From CAZIOH01 sp964540815 (GTDB lineage: Bacteria; Myxococcota_A; Polyangia; Fen-1088): a stretch of 60,361 bases of DNA. Below the pieces are notes generated by a model. That model was not told where the DNA came from. It saw only the letters and a program-made list of their open reading frames with translations, and made no database searches. The stretch spans positions 1-60,361 of the forward strand of contig CAZIOH010000037.1 of NCBI GenBank assembly GCA_964540815.1, written 5' to 3'. Shown here one piece after another: positions 1 to 7,714 of this stretch. Position numbers and translations under genes: made by a program. The stretch's first letter is position 1, and each line of letters opens with the position of its first letter.

Positions 1-7
1 GATCGCC

Positions 8-997
8 TCACCCCGCCTTCAGCTTCTTGACCTCCGCGATCAGCGCCGGCACGGCTGTCTCCCAGGTCGCGACCAGGCCGTAGTCGGCGACCTGGAAGAT
101 GGGGGCCTCGCCGTCCTTGTTGATGGCCACGATGACCTTCGACCCCTTCATCCCGGCCAGGTGCTGGATCGCGCCCGAGATGGCCACCGCGATGTACAGC
201 TGCGGGGCCACCACCTTGCCGGTCTGTCCGACCTGCAGGTCGTTCGGCACCATCCCCGCGTCGCACGCCGCTCGGCTGGCTCCGAGCGCGCCACCGAGCA
301 GGTCGGTCAGCTCCTCGAGGCCCTTGAAGTTCTCCCCCGCGCGCATCCCGCGGCCCCCCGACACGACGATCTTCGCGTCGCCGAGCTCGGGACGCTCGCT
401 CTTCGTGGCCTGGACCGACACCACCTCGGCCCCGAGGGTGTCGATGGTCCCCACCACGCCCACCTGGACCTTGGCCGCCGGCGTCCCGCCACCCGCCGCG
501 GCCTCGGCCGGCGCAAAGGCGGTCTGGCGGACGCTCGCCACCACCACGGCCGACCCGATCTCCACGTCCTCGAGCGCATTTCCCGCATAGGCGGGCCGCC
601 GAAAACGATTCGCCCCGTCCACCCGCACGATGTCGGAGGCCATGCCCGCCCCGAGCAACGCCGCCGCCCGCGGCAACACGTCCTTGCCGGTCGACGTGGC
701 CGTCGCCACCAGCGCGGTCGCCCCGGTCTCCTTGACCACCCGGGCCAGCAGCGGAGCCAGCGTCTCGGCCATCGGCACCCCGAGGCGCGCATCCTCGAAT
801 GTCAGCACCTTGCCCACGCCCGCGTAGCGCGCGACGTCCGCCGCGGCCGCCGCCACGCCCGCGCCCGCCCCCGCCACCACGGCGATGACTTCGCCCCCGT
901 GGTGCCCGGCCAGCGCCGCCGCCGCGGTCACCGCCGGCAACGACGCCGACCGGATCCCGGTTGCAGATGCCTCGCAGAAAACGATGACGGCGCCCAT
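8..997 (-). CDS. etfA: Electron transfer flavoprotein subunit alpha
   Basis: The 329-residue product matches EtfA in length and layout. It has an N-terminal nucleotide-fold domain starting MGAVIVFCEAS and the C-terminal FAD-binding region, with SGGRGM at about residue 200, then VGQTGKVVAP and ISGAIQHLAGM. EtfA binds FAD and, with EtfB, passes electrons from acyl-CoA and related dehydrogenases to the quinone pool through ETF-quinone oxidoreductase. The open frame extends 72 codons further upstream, but that part overlaps etfB and is not EtfA-like. The ATG at 997 overlaps the etfB stop as TGATG, so translation is probably coupled. The frame is complete within the window. Confidence 0.95.
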   Translation of the reverse strand: MGAVIVFCEASATGIRSASLPAVTAAAALAGHHGGEVIAVVAGAGAGVAAAAADVARYAGVGKVLTFEDARLGVPMAETLAPLLARVVKETGATALVATATSTGKDVLPRAAALLGAGMASDIVRVDGANRFRRPAYAGNALEDVEIGSAVVVASVRQTAFAPAEAAAGGGTPAAKVQVGVVGTIDTLGAEVVSVQATKSERPELGDAKIVVSGGRGMRAGENFKGLEELTDLLGGALGASRAACDAGMVPNDLQVGQTGKVVAPQLYIAVAISGAIQHLAGMKGSKVIVAINKDGEAPIFQVADYGLVATWETAVPALIAEVKKLKAG

Positions 998-1818
998 CAG
1001 ATCACCTTGGCCTCGTTGTGAAGTTTCGCCACCAGCTCCTCCACGCTGCCGACCCGCACCCCGGCCTTGCGCGACGCGGGCGCCTCGTAGCCCACCACCT
1101 TCATGAGCGGCGCCGGCGTCACCCCGAGCTCCGCCGCGCCGAGCTCGCGGATCTCCTTCTTCTTGGCCGCCATGATGCCCTTCAGCGACGCATAGCGCTG
1201 GGTCTCCTCCCACTCGGCCTCAGGACCGGCCAGCCCTTCGTTGCGCACCGAGCGCTTCCCGATGATCCGCAGGTCGACCGTCGCCACCGCCGGCAGGGGG
1301 ACCCGCTTCTCCTCGACGCCCGCGTCGACCTCCCGGGTGGTCGTGGCGCTCTTCCCGTCGGCCGCCACCCGCAACCCGGCCAGGAACGTCGCCTGCGGCC
1401 AGCCCAGCAGGGCCGCCAGGATCTGTCCGACCTGGTTGGAGTCGCCGTCGACCGTCTGCTTGCCCAGGATCACGAGGTCGGGCTTCTCGCGCTCCACCAC
1501 CTTGGCCAGCACGCGCGCGACCGCATCGGCGTCGAGCCCACCGTCGTCGTGGACCACCAGCAACCCGCGGTCCGCGCCCATGGCCAGCACCCCGCGCAGC
1601 TGCTGGGCGGCCTCCTTGGGGCCGACCGCCACCGCCACGACCTCACCCGAGCGCTCGCCGCCCTTGCCCTTCTCGGTGAGGCGCAAGGCGGCCTCCACGC
1701 CGTACTCGTCGAAGGTGTTGAGCTGCCAGGTCACGGCGGTCAGATCGATCTTCCCGCCGCCGAGCTTCAGCTTCTGCTCGGGGTTCGGGACCCGCTTGCA
1801 TGTCACCAGAATCTTCAC
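997..1818 (-). CDS. etfB: Electron transfer flavoprotein subunit beta
   Basis: The product of 273 residues begins VKILVTCKRVPNPE, the usual EtfB start, and contains the AMP-site region around KQTVDGDSNQVGQ and the C-terminal segment with SLKGIMAAKKKEI. I chose the GTG at 1818 rather than an in-frame codon near 1860. An AGAAAGGA-like ribosome site lies about 8 nt upstream of the GTG, and the extra 14 residues have no family counterpart. EtfB pairs with EtfA to form the soluble electron carrier of fatty-acid and amino-acid oxidation. The stop overlaps the etfA start by one base, and the order beta then alpha is the common one. Confidence 0.95.
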   Translation of the reverse strand: MKILVTCKRVPNPEQKLKLGGGKIDLTAVTWQLNTFDEYGVEAALRLTEKGKGGERSGEVVAVAVGPKEAAQQLRGVLAMGADRGLLVVHDDGGLDADAVARVLAKVVEREKPDLVILGKQTVDGDSNQVGQILAALLGWPQATFLAGLRVAADGKSATTTREVDAGVEEKRVPLPAVATVDLRIIGKRSVRNEGLAGPEAEWEETQRYASLKGIMAAKKKEIRELGAAELGVTPAPLMKVVGYEAPASRKAGVRVGSVEELVAKLHNEAKVI

Positions 1819-1906
1819 GGTCGTCGGTCCTTTCTCCAGGTTCCACGTCGCACGTCGCACGTGACGCTCTTCACGTGTGGCGGTGGACCACCAGCCGAGC
1901 CGCGTG

Positions 1907-2410
1907 CTAACCGGTGGCCACCTTCAAGGCTTCCTCCAGGCAATAGAGGATCTCGTCGTTGATGTCGACCAGGTAAACGGTCGAGGGCCTGGGTTGCTTG
2001 TGGGCGCGCAGCTCGTCCACCAGCGCGCGGGCCGCGTCCGTGGGATCCACGCCTCCGAGCCCGGTCCCCATCCCCGGAATCGCGATGACCTCGAGGTTGT
2101 GGTGGGCGGCGGCGAGCAGCGCCGCGCGGGTCGCCCGCCGCACGTTCTCGACCCCTATCTTGCTGCCCGGCTGCTCCATGGTCGGGGCATGGATCACGTG
2201 CTTGGCCAGCAGCTTGCCCGCGTTGGTCACCACGGCCGCGCCCACCGCGATGGGGGCGAGGGACATGGCCTCCTTCTGGATGGCCGGGCCGCCCTTGCGG
2301 GACAGCGCGGCAGCGACGCCGCCGCCCATGATTCCCAGCGAGTTGGCAGGGTTGACCACGGCGTCAACCGCCATGGTCGTGATGTCCGTCTTGGCCAGAT
2401 GCACCTGCAT
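1907..2410 (-). CDS. Macrodomain (ADP-ribose-binding) protein
   Basis: This 167-residue protein is a single macrodomain. Visible hallmarks are VNPAN near residue 20, the glycine-rich GIMGGGVAAAL loop that in the family contacts the distal ribose and phosphate, and GMGTGLGG near residue 117, matching the second phosphate loop. Macrodomains bind or hydrolyse ADP-ribose, its esters or O-acetyl-ADP-ribose; which activity applies here cannot be told from sequence. The gene lies about 90 bp upstream of etfB on the same strand and about 65 bp downstream of the CarD-like gene, with no overlap on either side. No partner ADP-ribosyltransferase is seen nearby. Confidence 0.85.
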   Translation of the reverse strand: MQVHLAKTDITTMAVDAVVNPANSLGIMGGGVAAALSRKGGPAIQKEAMSLAPIAVGAAVVTNAGKLLAKHVIHAPTMEQPGSKIGVENVRRATRAALLAAAHHNLEVIAIPGMGTGLGGVDPTDAARALVDELRAHKQPRPSTVYLVDINDEILYCLEEALKVATG

Positions 2411-2476
2411 GTCTAGACGCCGAGGAGCGCAGACAATAGCACCGCCGATCGCGCGCGGCGACCGTTCCCCGAGCGA

Positions 2477-2965
2477 TTACTGCAACATGCGGTCGATTTG
2501 CTGCTCGACCTTGGTCTCGTCCTCGGCCTGGGAAATCGAGATCTCTTGCACGATGAGACCCCGGGCGGTGTCGAGCATGCGCCGCTCGCCGAACGACAGG
2601 GGCTTCATCTCCTTGAGGCGGTACAGATCCCGAAAGACCTCGGCCACCTCGAACAGCGAGCCCGACCGGATCTTCTCCATGAACCCACGGTAGCGTCGGT
2701 TCCAGGTCTGGCGGTCGAGGTGCACCTCCTTCTCGCGGAGGATCTGCAGCACCTCGCCGATCTCGTCCTCGCCCGCCACGCGCCGCAGCCCGACCTGGCT
2801 GGACTTGTCCGTGGGGACCATGATGCGGTTGTCGCTCTCGAGCACCCGCAGGACGTAAAACCGCTGGATCTTTCCAGAGATCTCCTTCTGTTCAATCCCG
2901 ACGATCTCCGCAACGCCCTGGGACGGATAAACCGCCTTATCTCCGATCGTGAACTCGTTGGACAC
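2477..2965 (-). CDS. CarD/CdnL-family RNA polymerase-binding regulator
   Basis: The 162-residue product starts MSNEFTIGDKAVYPSQGVAEI, the Tudor-like RNA-polymerase interaction domain of CarD/CdnL proteins. The C-terminal helical domain (about residues 70-162) includes RQTWNRRYRGFMEKI, with the tryptophan that in the family stabilises the open promoter complex. CdnL-type proteins bind the RNA polymerase beta subunit and act at housekeeping promoters, including rRNA promoters. The length matches Myxococcus CdnL rather than the longer CarD, which has an HMGA-like tail. The gene is divergent from the OmpA-like gene across a 310-bp AT-richer spacer. Confidence 0.92.
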   Translation of the reverse strand: MSNEFTIGDKAVYPSQGVAEIVGIEQKEISGKIQRFYVLRVLESDNRIMVPTDKSSQVGLRRVAGEDEIGEVLQILREKEVHLDRQTWNRRYRGFMEKIRSGSLFEVAEVFRDLYRLKEMKPLSFGERRMLDTARGLIVQEISISQAEDETKVEQQIDRMLQ

Positions 2966-3275
2966 TTCGAGACCTCCGATTTGTTCCGATGCCTGCGATT
3001 CTTTGCGATGTCCGGGACGCGAGAAACGGCCCCCTGGGGCCCAGGCTGTATGTAAATCAGCGGATCTACTTATAAAATTGTCGAATATTCAGAAATGTCA
3101 TTGAAGCTATCTTTTTGCACACATGGGTGTCAATAGGCTTGAAGCCCCTACGTGTGATCGGCAAGACAAACTTCTTCCGCGCGGCACCTCGACGGCTTTC
3201 CCTGACACATCAGCCTGGCACATTTGGCTGACACACTTGCCCATTTGGCCCGGTTCTGAGTTACTTTTTTCCGCG
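2966..3275. promoter_or_regulatory. Divergent intergenic region, AT-rich core and 13-bp-spaced repeats
   Basis: This 310-bp spacer separates the CarD-like gene (minus) from the OmpA-like gene (plus) and must hold both promoters. The segment around 3050-3115 is clearly richer in A and T than the surroundings and contains TTATAA-like sequence. Nearer the plus-strand gene, three related octamers, TGACACAT (3203), TGGCACAT (3216) and TGACACAC (3229), follow one another at exact 13-bp steps. CATTTGGC also occurs twice (3221 and 3242). I cannot assign exact -35/-10 elements or name the binding protein. Confidence 0.5.
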
Positions 3276-3998
3276 ATGGCCTTCAAGCACGACGAGACTT
3301 CATCGGCGGCCTCTCCCAAGCAGGTCGGAGGGTGGAAGCTGTGGCTCGGGGCATTGCTGGCGGCGCTCGGCGTGGGGTTCGCAGGGTACGTCTACGCCGT
3401 ACCGTACCAGAAGCTGACCCAGGTGGTGAAGGCCCAGACGGACGAGATGAAGCAGCAGCTCGCCGGTCGCGAGCAGGACGCCGCCGAGCGCGACAAGCTG
3501 AAGGCCGAGCTCGCCCAGCACGAGAGCGTGGTGCACGACAAGGCCGAGGCCACCGCCAAGGTCCGTGAGGTGGCGGAGGCCCTCACCATCGAGCTCAAGA
3601 CCGCGCTCGAGGCGGTGGGCGGGGTGGTGACGTTGCAGGCCCCCGCGCGCGTCACCGCGAGCTTTCCCACCTCGGCCATCTTCGAGTCGCCGTTCGCGAC
3701 CGGCGTGGCGGGCCAGGGCGAGACCGCGCTCAAGATCCTGGCGGCAGCCGCCAAGAAGACCGACTTCAAGGTCCGGGTCAAGGCCCGCCTCATCGCGCTC
3801 CCACCGCCCCGCGAGCTCAGTCAGTTCAAGAACATCGGCGAGTTCGCGATGCTGCGGGCGGTGCGGGTGGCCCTGGCGATCGCCAACGCCGGGGTCAAGC
3901 CCGAGAACGTCGCGGCCACGGGGGCCGAGCCGCCCGACGCGCGCAAGGGGACACCGGCCGTGCCCGACCACCTGGAAGTGGAAATCGAGCACGAGTGA
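3276..3998 (+). CDS. Membrane-anchored coiled-coil protein with OmpA/MotB-like domain
   Basis: The 240-residue product has one N-terminal transmembrane helix (about residues 19-40, WLGALLAALGVGFAGYVYAV). A charged coiled-coil stretch of about 60 residues follows, then a C-terminal domain resembling OmpA/MotB. The latter shows the IFESPFATG turn and EFAMLRAVRVALAIANAGV with a following VAATGAEPP, matching the family's LSxxRAxxVxxxL...GyGe pattern. The usual GHTD motif is replaced by VRVKARL, so peptidoglycan binding is uncertain. I chose ATG 3276 because the longer frame from 3123 places 51 unstructured residues before the membrane helix. The stop overlaps the next start (GTGA), coupling it to the barrel and cytochrome genes. 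Confidence 0.75.
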   Translation: MAFKHDETSSAASPKQVGGWKLWLGALLAALGVGFAGYVYAVPYQKLTQVVKAQTDEMKQQLAGREQDAAERDKLKAELAQHESVVHDKAEATAKVREVAEALTIELKTALEAVGGVVTLQAPARVTASFPTSAIFESPFATGVAGQGETALKILAAAAKKTDFKVRVKARLIALPPPRELSQFKNIGEFAMLRAVRVALAIANAGVKPENVAATGAEPPDARKGTPAVPDHLEVEIEHE

Positions 3999-5497
3999 CC
4001 CTTCCGCCTCGGCGACCGGCCGCGCGGAGCTCCACCTCGTTCGGCGCCGCGGTGGTGGTGCTGGGCGCGCTCGCGGCCCGGGCTCCGGTCGCCGCCGCCT
4101 ACGAGTTCTCGATGTCGCTCAGCACCGTCGCCCAGGGGTATCAGGAGCGGCGCTACAGCCCCGGGGGCGCGGCCGAGCTGCTGAGCCGCCGGCGCCTGAC
4201 CCAGTACCTCAACCTGTCGGTCTTCGGGCTCGAGCCGGAGCGCTGGACCGAGCCCGGCTCGGACTGGAACCGCATCTCCTTTCAGGTCGGGTTGCGCTTC
4301 GACAGCGACTTCGGGCAGTTCCTCACCGGTCAGCCGCGCGCGCCGGACGCCATCGGCGAGCTGTCGCAGAACCAGATGGACATCCTGTTCGCCTATCTGC
4401 TCGCCCGGGATCTGCACGGGCGGGTGGACATCCAGCTCGGCAGGCAGCTGCACTACGATCGGGTGGACTTCTATTCCTTCGACGGGGCGGACGTGGAGGT
4501 GCGGGCGACGCATTTCTTGCGGGCGCGCGGCTTCGCCGGCACCGAGGTGCGGGGCGATCTGCCGCTGTCGGCGCCTCTTTACGAGTCCGACGGCACGAGC
4601 GCGGGCTCGCGCGATCCGGCCACCCGCCCCGAGCAGGCGCGGGCCCTGCGCCCCATGGTGGGCGTGGGCCTGGGGATCGACGGGGCGGCCGCGCCCGTCC
4701 CGTTCACCGTCGAGAGCACCTACCGCCGGATGTGGGCGGCGACCGAGGCCCGCCGCCCGGGTGATCCCCCGTCCGGGGTCGATCACGAGAGCCTGTCGGT
4801 CACCGCCGACGCGGCCTGGGCGGGCCGGCTGTTCCTCGATGCCGGGCTCCGCTACAACTTCCTCGTGGGGGAATTCGATGACCAGCAGGCGGCGCTGCGC
4901 CTGCGGCTCGGGCCCGAGCACTTCGCGACGCTCGAGTACAGCTACCTGGCCCCGACCTTCGACGGCGATTCGATCTGGAACGTCTTCGCCGCCGGGGCCA
5001 CCCGCGACTGGCGGGCGGGCTACGATCTGCCGGTGGCGGAGGGCTGGCGCTTGCACGCGCGCGGGTTCCTGCGGACCTTCGTGGAGCCCCCCGGCCAGAC
5101 CGCCGTGGAGCTGGCGCTCGCGGCATCGGTCCCGGGCGGCACGCGCGCCTATGGCGGAAACCTCGGGGCCGACGGGCGCAGCGCCCGGGCGCGGCTGCGG
5201 TTCGATCTGTACGGCGACGCGGGGCTCGGGGGCTGGAAGGTGGGCGGCGATCTCGCGGGGCGCTGGTCGATCGATCCGCGGCGGCTCGACGTCGAGGGCC
5301 GGGTGACGGTGTACGCCTGGCGGGCGGACCAGGTGCCCGAGCCGCAGACCGTGCTCATGGGCGGGCTCGGGGCCGGGGCGGTCTACAAGATGAGCCCCAA
5401 GATCAGGCTGCATGCGCTGGTGGAGGACAACCGGGGCACCTACTACACCACGCAGCTGCGGGGCATCGCGATCCTGGAAGTGGACATGTCGCTGTGA
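3995..5497 (+). CDS. Predicted outer-membrane beta-barrel protein of a cytochrome operon
   Basis: The 500-residue product starts at a GTG overlapping the upstream stop. A signal peptide of about 35 residues ends near APVAAA. The mature part is dominated by alternating amphipathic strands with aromatic residues, such as RLFLDAGLRYNFLVGEF, FATLEYSYLAPTF and IRLHALVEDNRGTYYTTQLRG, and ends in IAILEVDMSL. There is no cysteine pair or haem motif. It sits between an OmpA-like gene and a 13-haem cytochrome, all with 4-nt overlaps, so it may act as the outer-membrane sleeve of an electron conduit, as MtrB does for MtrA. That role is inferred from context; no sequence family was recognised with certainty. 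Confidence 0.7.
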   Translation: MTLPPRRPAARSSTSFGAAVVVLGALAARAPVAAAYEFSMSLSTVAQGYQERRYSPGGAAELLSRRRLTQYLNLSVFGLEPERWTEPGSDWNRISFQVGLRFDSDFGQFLTGQPRAPDAIGELSQNQMDILFAYLLARDLHGRVDIQLGRQLHYDRVDFYSFDGADVEVRATHFLRARGFAGTEVRGDLPLSAPLYESDGTSAGSRDPATRPEQARALRPMVGVGLGIDGAAAPVPFTVESTYRRMWAATEARRPGDPPSGVDHESLSVTADAAWAGRLFLDAGLRYNFLVGEFDDQQAALRLRLGPEHFATLEYSYLAPTFDGDSIWNVFAAGATRDWRAGYDLPVAEGWRLHARGFLRTFVEPPGQTAVELALAASVPGGTRAYGGNLGADGRSARARLRFDLYGDAGLGGWKVGGDLAGRWSIDPRRLDVEGRVTVYAWRADQVPEPQTVLMGGLGAGAVYKMSPKIRLHALVEDNRGTYYTTQLRGIAILEVDMSL

Positions 5498-6930
5498 GGC
5501 GGGCCGCACCTTCGTCCGCGGGGTCGTCCGCGCCGACCACGCGGACCGTGATGGCCGCGGCGATGGCTCTGTGGGCGGGGCTCGGCCTCGGCGTCGACCT
5601 CGGCCTCGATTCGGGCCGCGCGGCCGCCGCTGCCGGGCGCGAGCCGTCGCCGGTCGTGTACCCGCCCCAGATCATTCCTCTCACCTTCGATCACGCCCAG
5701 CACGCCCACGCCGGCATCGACTGCGTGCGCTGCCACGCAGCCGCGGCGTCCTCGACCGCGGCGGCGGACGACCTGATGCCCGCCGAGTCCGCGTGCCTGC
5801 CCTGTCACGCCATCGATCGCGCCGTACCAGGAAAGCGGGTGGCGGTGGGCCAGCCTCAGGCGCGTTGCGACGCGTGCCATCCCGGCTTCGAGGCACCCGA
5901 GCGCGAGCCCGCACGCGCAGGCGCGCGCGCACGCGAGCGCGAAGGCGAACGATCGGTGCCTGCGCCGTCGCCTCCCGGCGTCGCGGCGGCGAGCGGGGAT
6001 GCCGGGCCGCCGGAGGTCCTGTCGTCGTCGCCGCCCCGCGAGCCCGCCCGCGTGGTGGTGCCGGTGGCTCCGCTCAAGTTCAACCACAAGCTGCACCTCG
6101 AGCGGGGCTTCGGCTGTGCCGTCTGCCACGCCGAGGTCGAGACGCGCGCGCTCGCCACCACCGCCGATCTGCCCGGGATGGCCCTTTGCCTCGCGTGTCA
6201 CGACGGCAAGCAGGCGAGCGGGCGATGCAGCGCCTGTCACCCGACCCTGTCCGATGGACGGCTGCGCACCAGCTTCCCCTCGGGCAAGCTGGTCCCGAGC
6301 GGGAGCCTCACCGGCTTCGACGCGCACACCGGCGCGTTTCGCAGCGATCATCGGGTGGCGGGGCGGAACGAGCGCGCCTGTGCCACCTGCCACAAGCAAT
6401 CCGAGTGCACGGATTGCCACGCCGCGGGGGTGGTGCGCCCCGCCGAGATCCATCCATCGGACTACGCGAGCCTGCACGCGGTGGACGCGCGCCGCAACGT
6501 GCCCGACTGCGCGTCGTGCCACCGCAACCAGTCGTTCTGCCTCGGCTGTCACCAGCGGCTCGGGGTCGGCGCGGATCCCGAGGGCGGGCAACCGGGGCGA
6601 CAGCCGAACAACCCCTTCGGGACCGGGACCGCGGTCAAGCACTTCCATCCGCCCGGGTGGATCCGCGACGCGACCGGTGCGGTGCTGACGGCTCCGAGCC
6701 CCGCCAGCCACGGCTTTGCTGCCAAGCGAAACCTGCGCGCGTGCGTGTCGTGCCACCGCGAAGAGAGCTGCCTCGCCTGCCACTCCGCCGACCTGTCGCG
6801 GTCGATCGGCATCAACCCGCACGGGGTGGGCTTCGCGGCGTCCGGGCGCTGCCGGGCGCTGGCGAGCCGGAACCAGCGGGCATGCGTCAAGTGCCACACG
6901 CCGGGAGCGCCCGAGCTCGGATGTGAATAG
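5494..6930 (+). CDS. Secreted 13-haem c-type cytochrome
   Basis: The 478-residue product has an N-terminal signal region (hydrophobic about 18-34) and 13 CXXCH motifs between residues 77 and 468. In order they are CVRCH, CLPCH, CDACH, CAVCH, CLACH, CSACH, CATCH, CTDCH, CASCH, CLGCH, CVSCH, CLACH and CVKCH. Several occur as close pairs, as in cytochrome c3-like and doubled-CXXCH proteins. Residues about 130-190 are a low-complexity Arg/Ala/Glu/Pro linker separating the first three haems from the rest. It starts at GTG 5494, overlapping the barrel gene's stop. Together they suggest periplasmic or trans-outer-membrane electron transfer. The partner reductase or quinol oxidase is not in the window. 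Confidence 0.93.
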   Translation: MRRAAPSSAGSSAPTTRTVMAAAMALWAGLGLGVDLGLDSGRAAAAAGREPSPVVYPPQIIPLTFDHAQHAHAGIDCVRCHAAAASSTAAADDLMPAESACLPCHAIDRAVPGKRVAVGQPQARCDACHPGFEAPEREPARAGARAREREGERSVPAPSPPGVAAASGDAGPPEVLSSSPPREPARVVVPVAPLKFNHKLHLERGFGCAVCHAEVETRALATTADLPGMALCLACHDGKQASGRCSACHPTLSDGRLRTSFPSGKLVPSGSLTGFDAHTGAFRSDHRVAGRNERACATCHKQSECTDCHAAGVVRPAEIHPSDYASLHAVDARRNVPDCASCHRNQSFCLGCHQRLGVGADPEGGQPGRQPNNPFGTGTAVKHFHPPGWIRDATGAVLTAPSPASHGFAAKRNLRACVSCHREESCLACHSADLSRSIGINPHGVGFAASGRCRALASRNQRACVKCHTPGAPELGCE

Positions 6931-6958
6931 TGGGAGCCGGGGCCGGGACGCGTGGCCC

Positions 6959-6984
6959 TTTACAAAACTTTACGCCGGCGTAAA
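6959..6984. promoter_or_regulatory. CpxR-type operator (TTTAC-N5-TTTAC-N6-GTAAA)
   Basis: TTTAC at 6959-6963, TTTAC at 6969-6973 and GTAAA at 6980-6984 lie about 75-100 bp before the Spy/CpxP-like gene. Read on the minus strand, the first two form GTAAA-N5-GTAAA, the published enterobacterial CpxR box. The second and third form a perfect 18-bp palindrome, CTTTACGCCGGCGTAAAG (6968-6985). The downstream genes encode a Spy/CpxP-like protein, an OmpR-family regulator and a kinase, so autoregulation is likely. The motif is seen directly; the assignment to this regulator is inference. Confidence 0.6.
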
Positions 6985-7002
6985 GGGGCGGCAACCCGCC
7001 CC
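6985..7002. other. Hairpin GGGGCGG-CAAC-CCGCCCC
   Basis: A 7-bp GC stem with a 4-nt loop lies just after the CpxR-like palindrome and 55 bp after the cytochrome stop. It could help end transcription of the cytochrome operon, but there is no following T-run, so an intrinsic terminator is not proven. A second hairpin, GCGAACG-CGAT-CGTTCGC (7019-7036), lies in the probable leader of the next operon. Confidence 0.4.
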
Positions 7003-7057
7003 TGTCACTCTCTGACATGCGAACGCGATCGTTCGCGAGAACAGGAGACCAGGAATC

Positions 7058-7696
7058 ATGGAAACGCACGATGAGATGTCGACCCCGGTGCCCGAGAGCC
7101 TGAACCCGACCCCGCCCCGGGGCCCGCGGAAACGCGGTCTCGGCTGGATGGTGCTGGCGGTGCCGCTGCTGCTCGGCACGTCCTTTTCGCTCGCCCGGGC
7201 GGCGGCTCCGGATGGAAGCCCCGGCGGCGGACCGGGGGGCTTCGGACCCGGGATGTGGATGGGCGGTGGAGGAGAGCATGGGGGCCCAGGTGGACCGCGC
7301 CAGCGCATGGAGCGGGTGCTGACCGCCGTGGGCGCGTCCGACGCGCAGAAGGCCGAGGTCAAGACCATCTGGGAGGGGCTGCGGCCCCAGCTCAAGGCCC
7401 TGCACCAGGAGCACGAGCAGCTTCGCAAGCAGATCGCCGAGGCGCTGGCGGCGCCGACCATCGACGCCGCGCACATCGAGCAGCTGCGCAAGCAGTCGGT
7501 GCAGACGATGGACAAGCTGTCCGCCCTGATGACCTCCGGGTTCGTCCAGAGCGCCGGCGTGCTGACGCCCGACCAGCGCAAGCAGGCCCTCGAGACCATG
7601 AAGGAGCACGAGGGACGCCACGGCGGGTTCCGGGGGCACGGGCCGGGCGCGGGACCGGGATCGGGACCAGGACCGGGCGCAGGTCAGCCGCGGTAG
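7058..7696 (+). CDS. Spy/CpxP-like periplasmic protein
   Basis: The 212-residue protein has a signal-anchor region (about residues 28-48, ending LARAAA). A Gly/Pro-rich stretch follows, then a helical core of about 120 residues (RQRMERVLTAVGASDAQKAEV ... LTPDQRKQAL). Short helices ending in an LTxxQ-type segment are characteristic of the Spy/CpxP/ZraP group of periplasmic chaperones and metal-responsive accessory proteins. The C-terminal tail is a Gly-Pro repeat (GAGPGSGPGPGAG) generated by a roughly 6-bp tandem repeat. It is the first gene of a three-gene operon with a regulator and a kinase and probably damps that kinase, as CpxP does CpxA. An AGGA site precedes the ATG. Confidence 0.75.
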   Translation: METHDEMSTPVPESLNPTPPRGPRKRGLGWMVLAVPLLLGTSFSLARAAAPDGSPGGGPGGFGPGMWMGGGGEHGGPGGPRQRMERVLTAVGASDAQKAEVKTIWEGLRPQLKALHQEHEQLRKQIAEALAAPTIDAAHIEQLRKQSVQTMDKLSALMTSGFVQSAGVLTPDQRKQALETMKEHEGRHGGFRGHGPGAGPGSGPGPGAGQPR

Positions 7697-7714
7697 CTCG
7701 GGCTGCGGGACACG

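Noticed and set aside
3216..3232. Possible sigma-54 promoter (TGGCAC followed by GC)
   Set aside because: The spacing between the GG and GC elements is 8 bp, not the 10 bp the consensus needs, and no sigma-54 activator gene is nearby.
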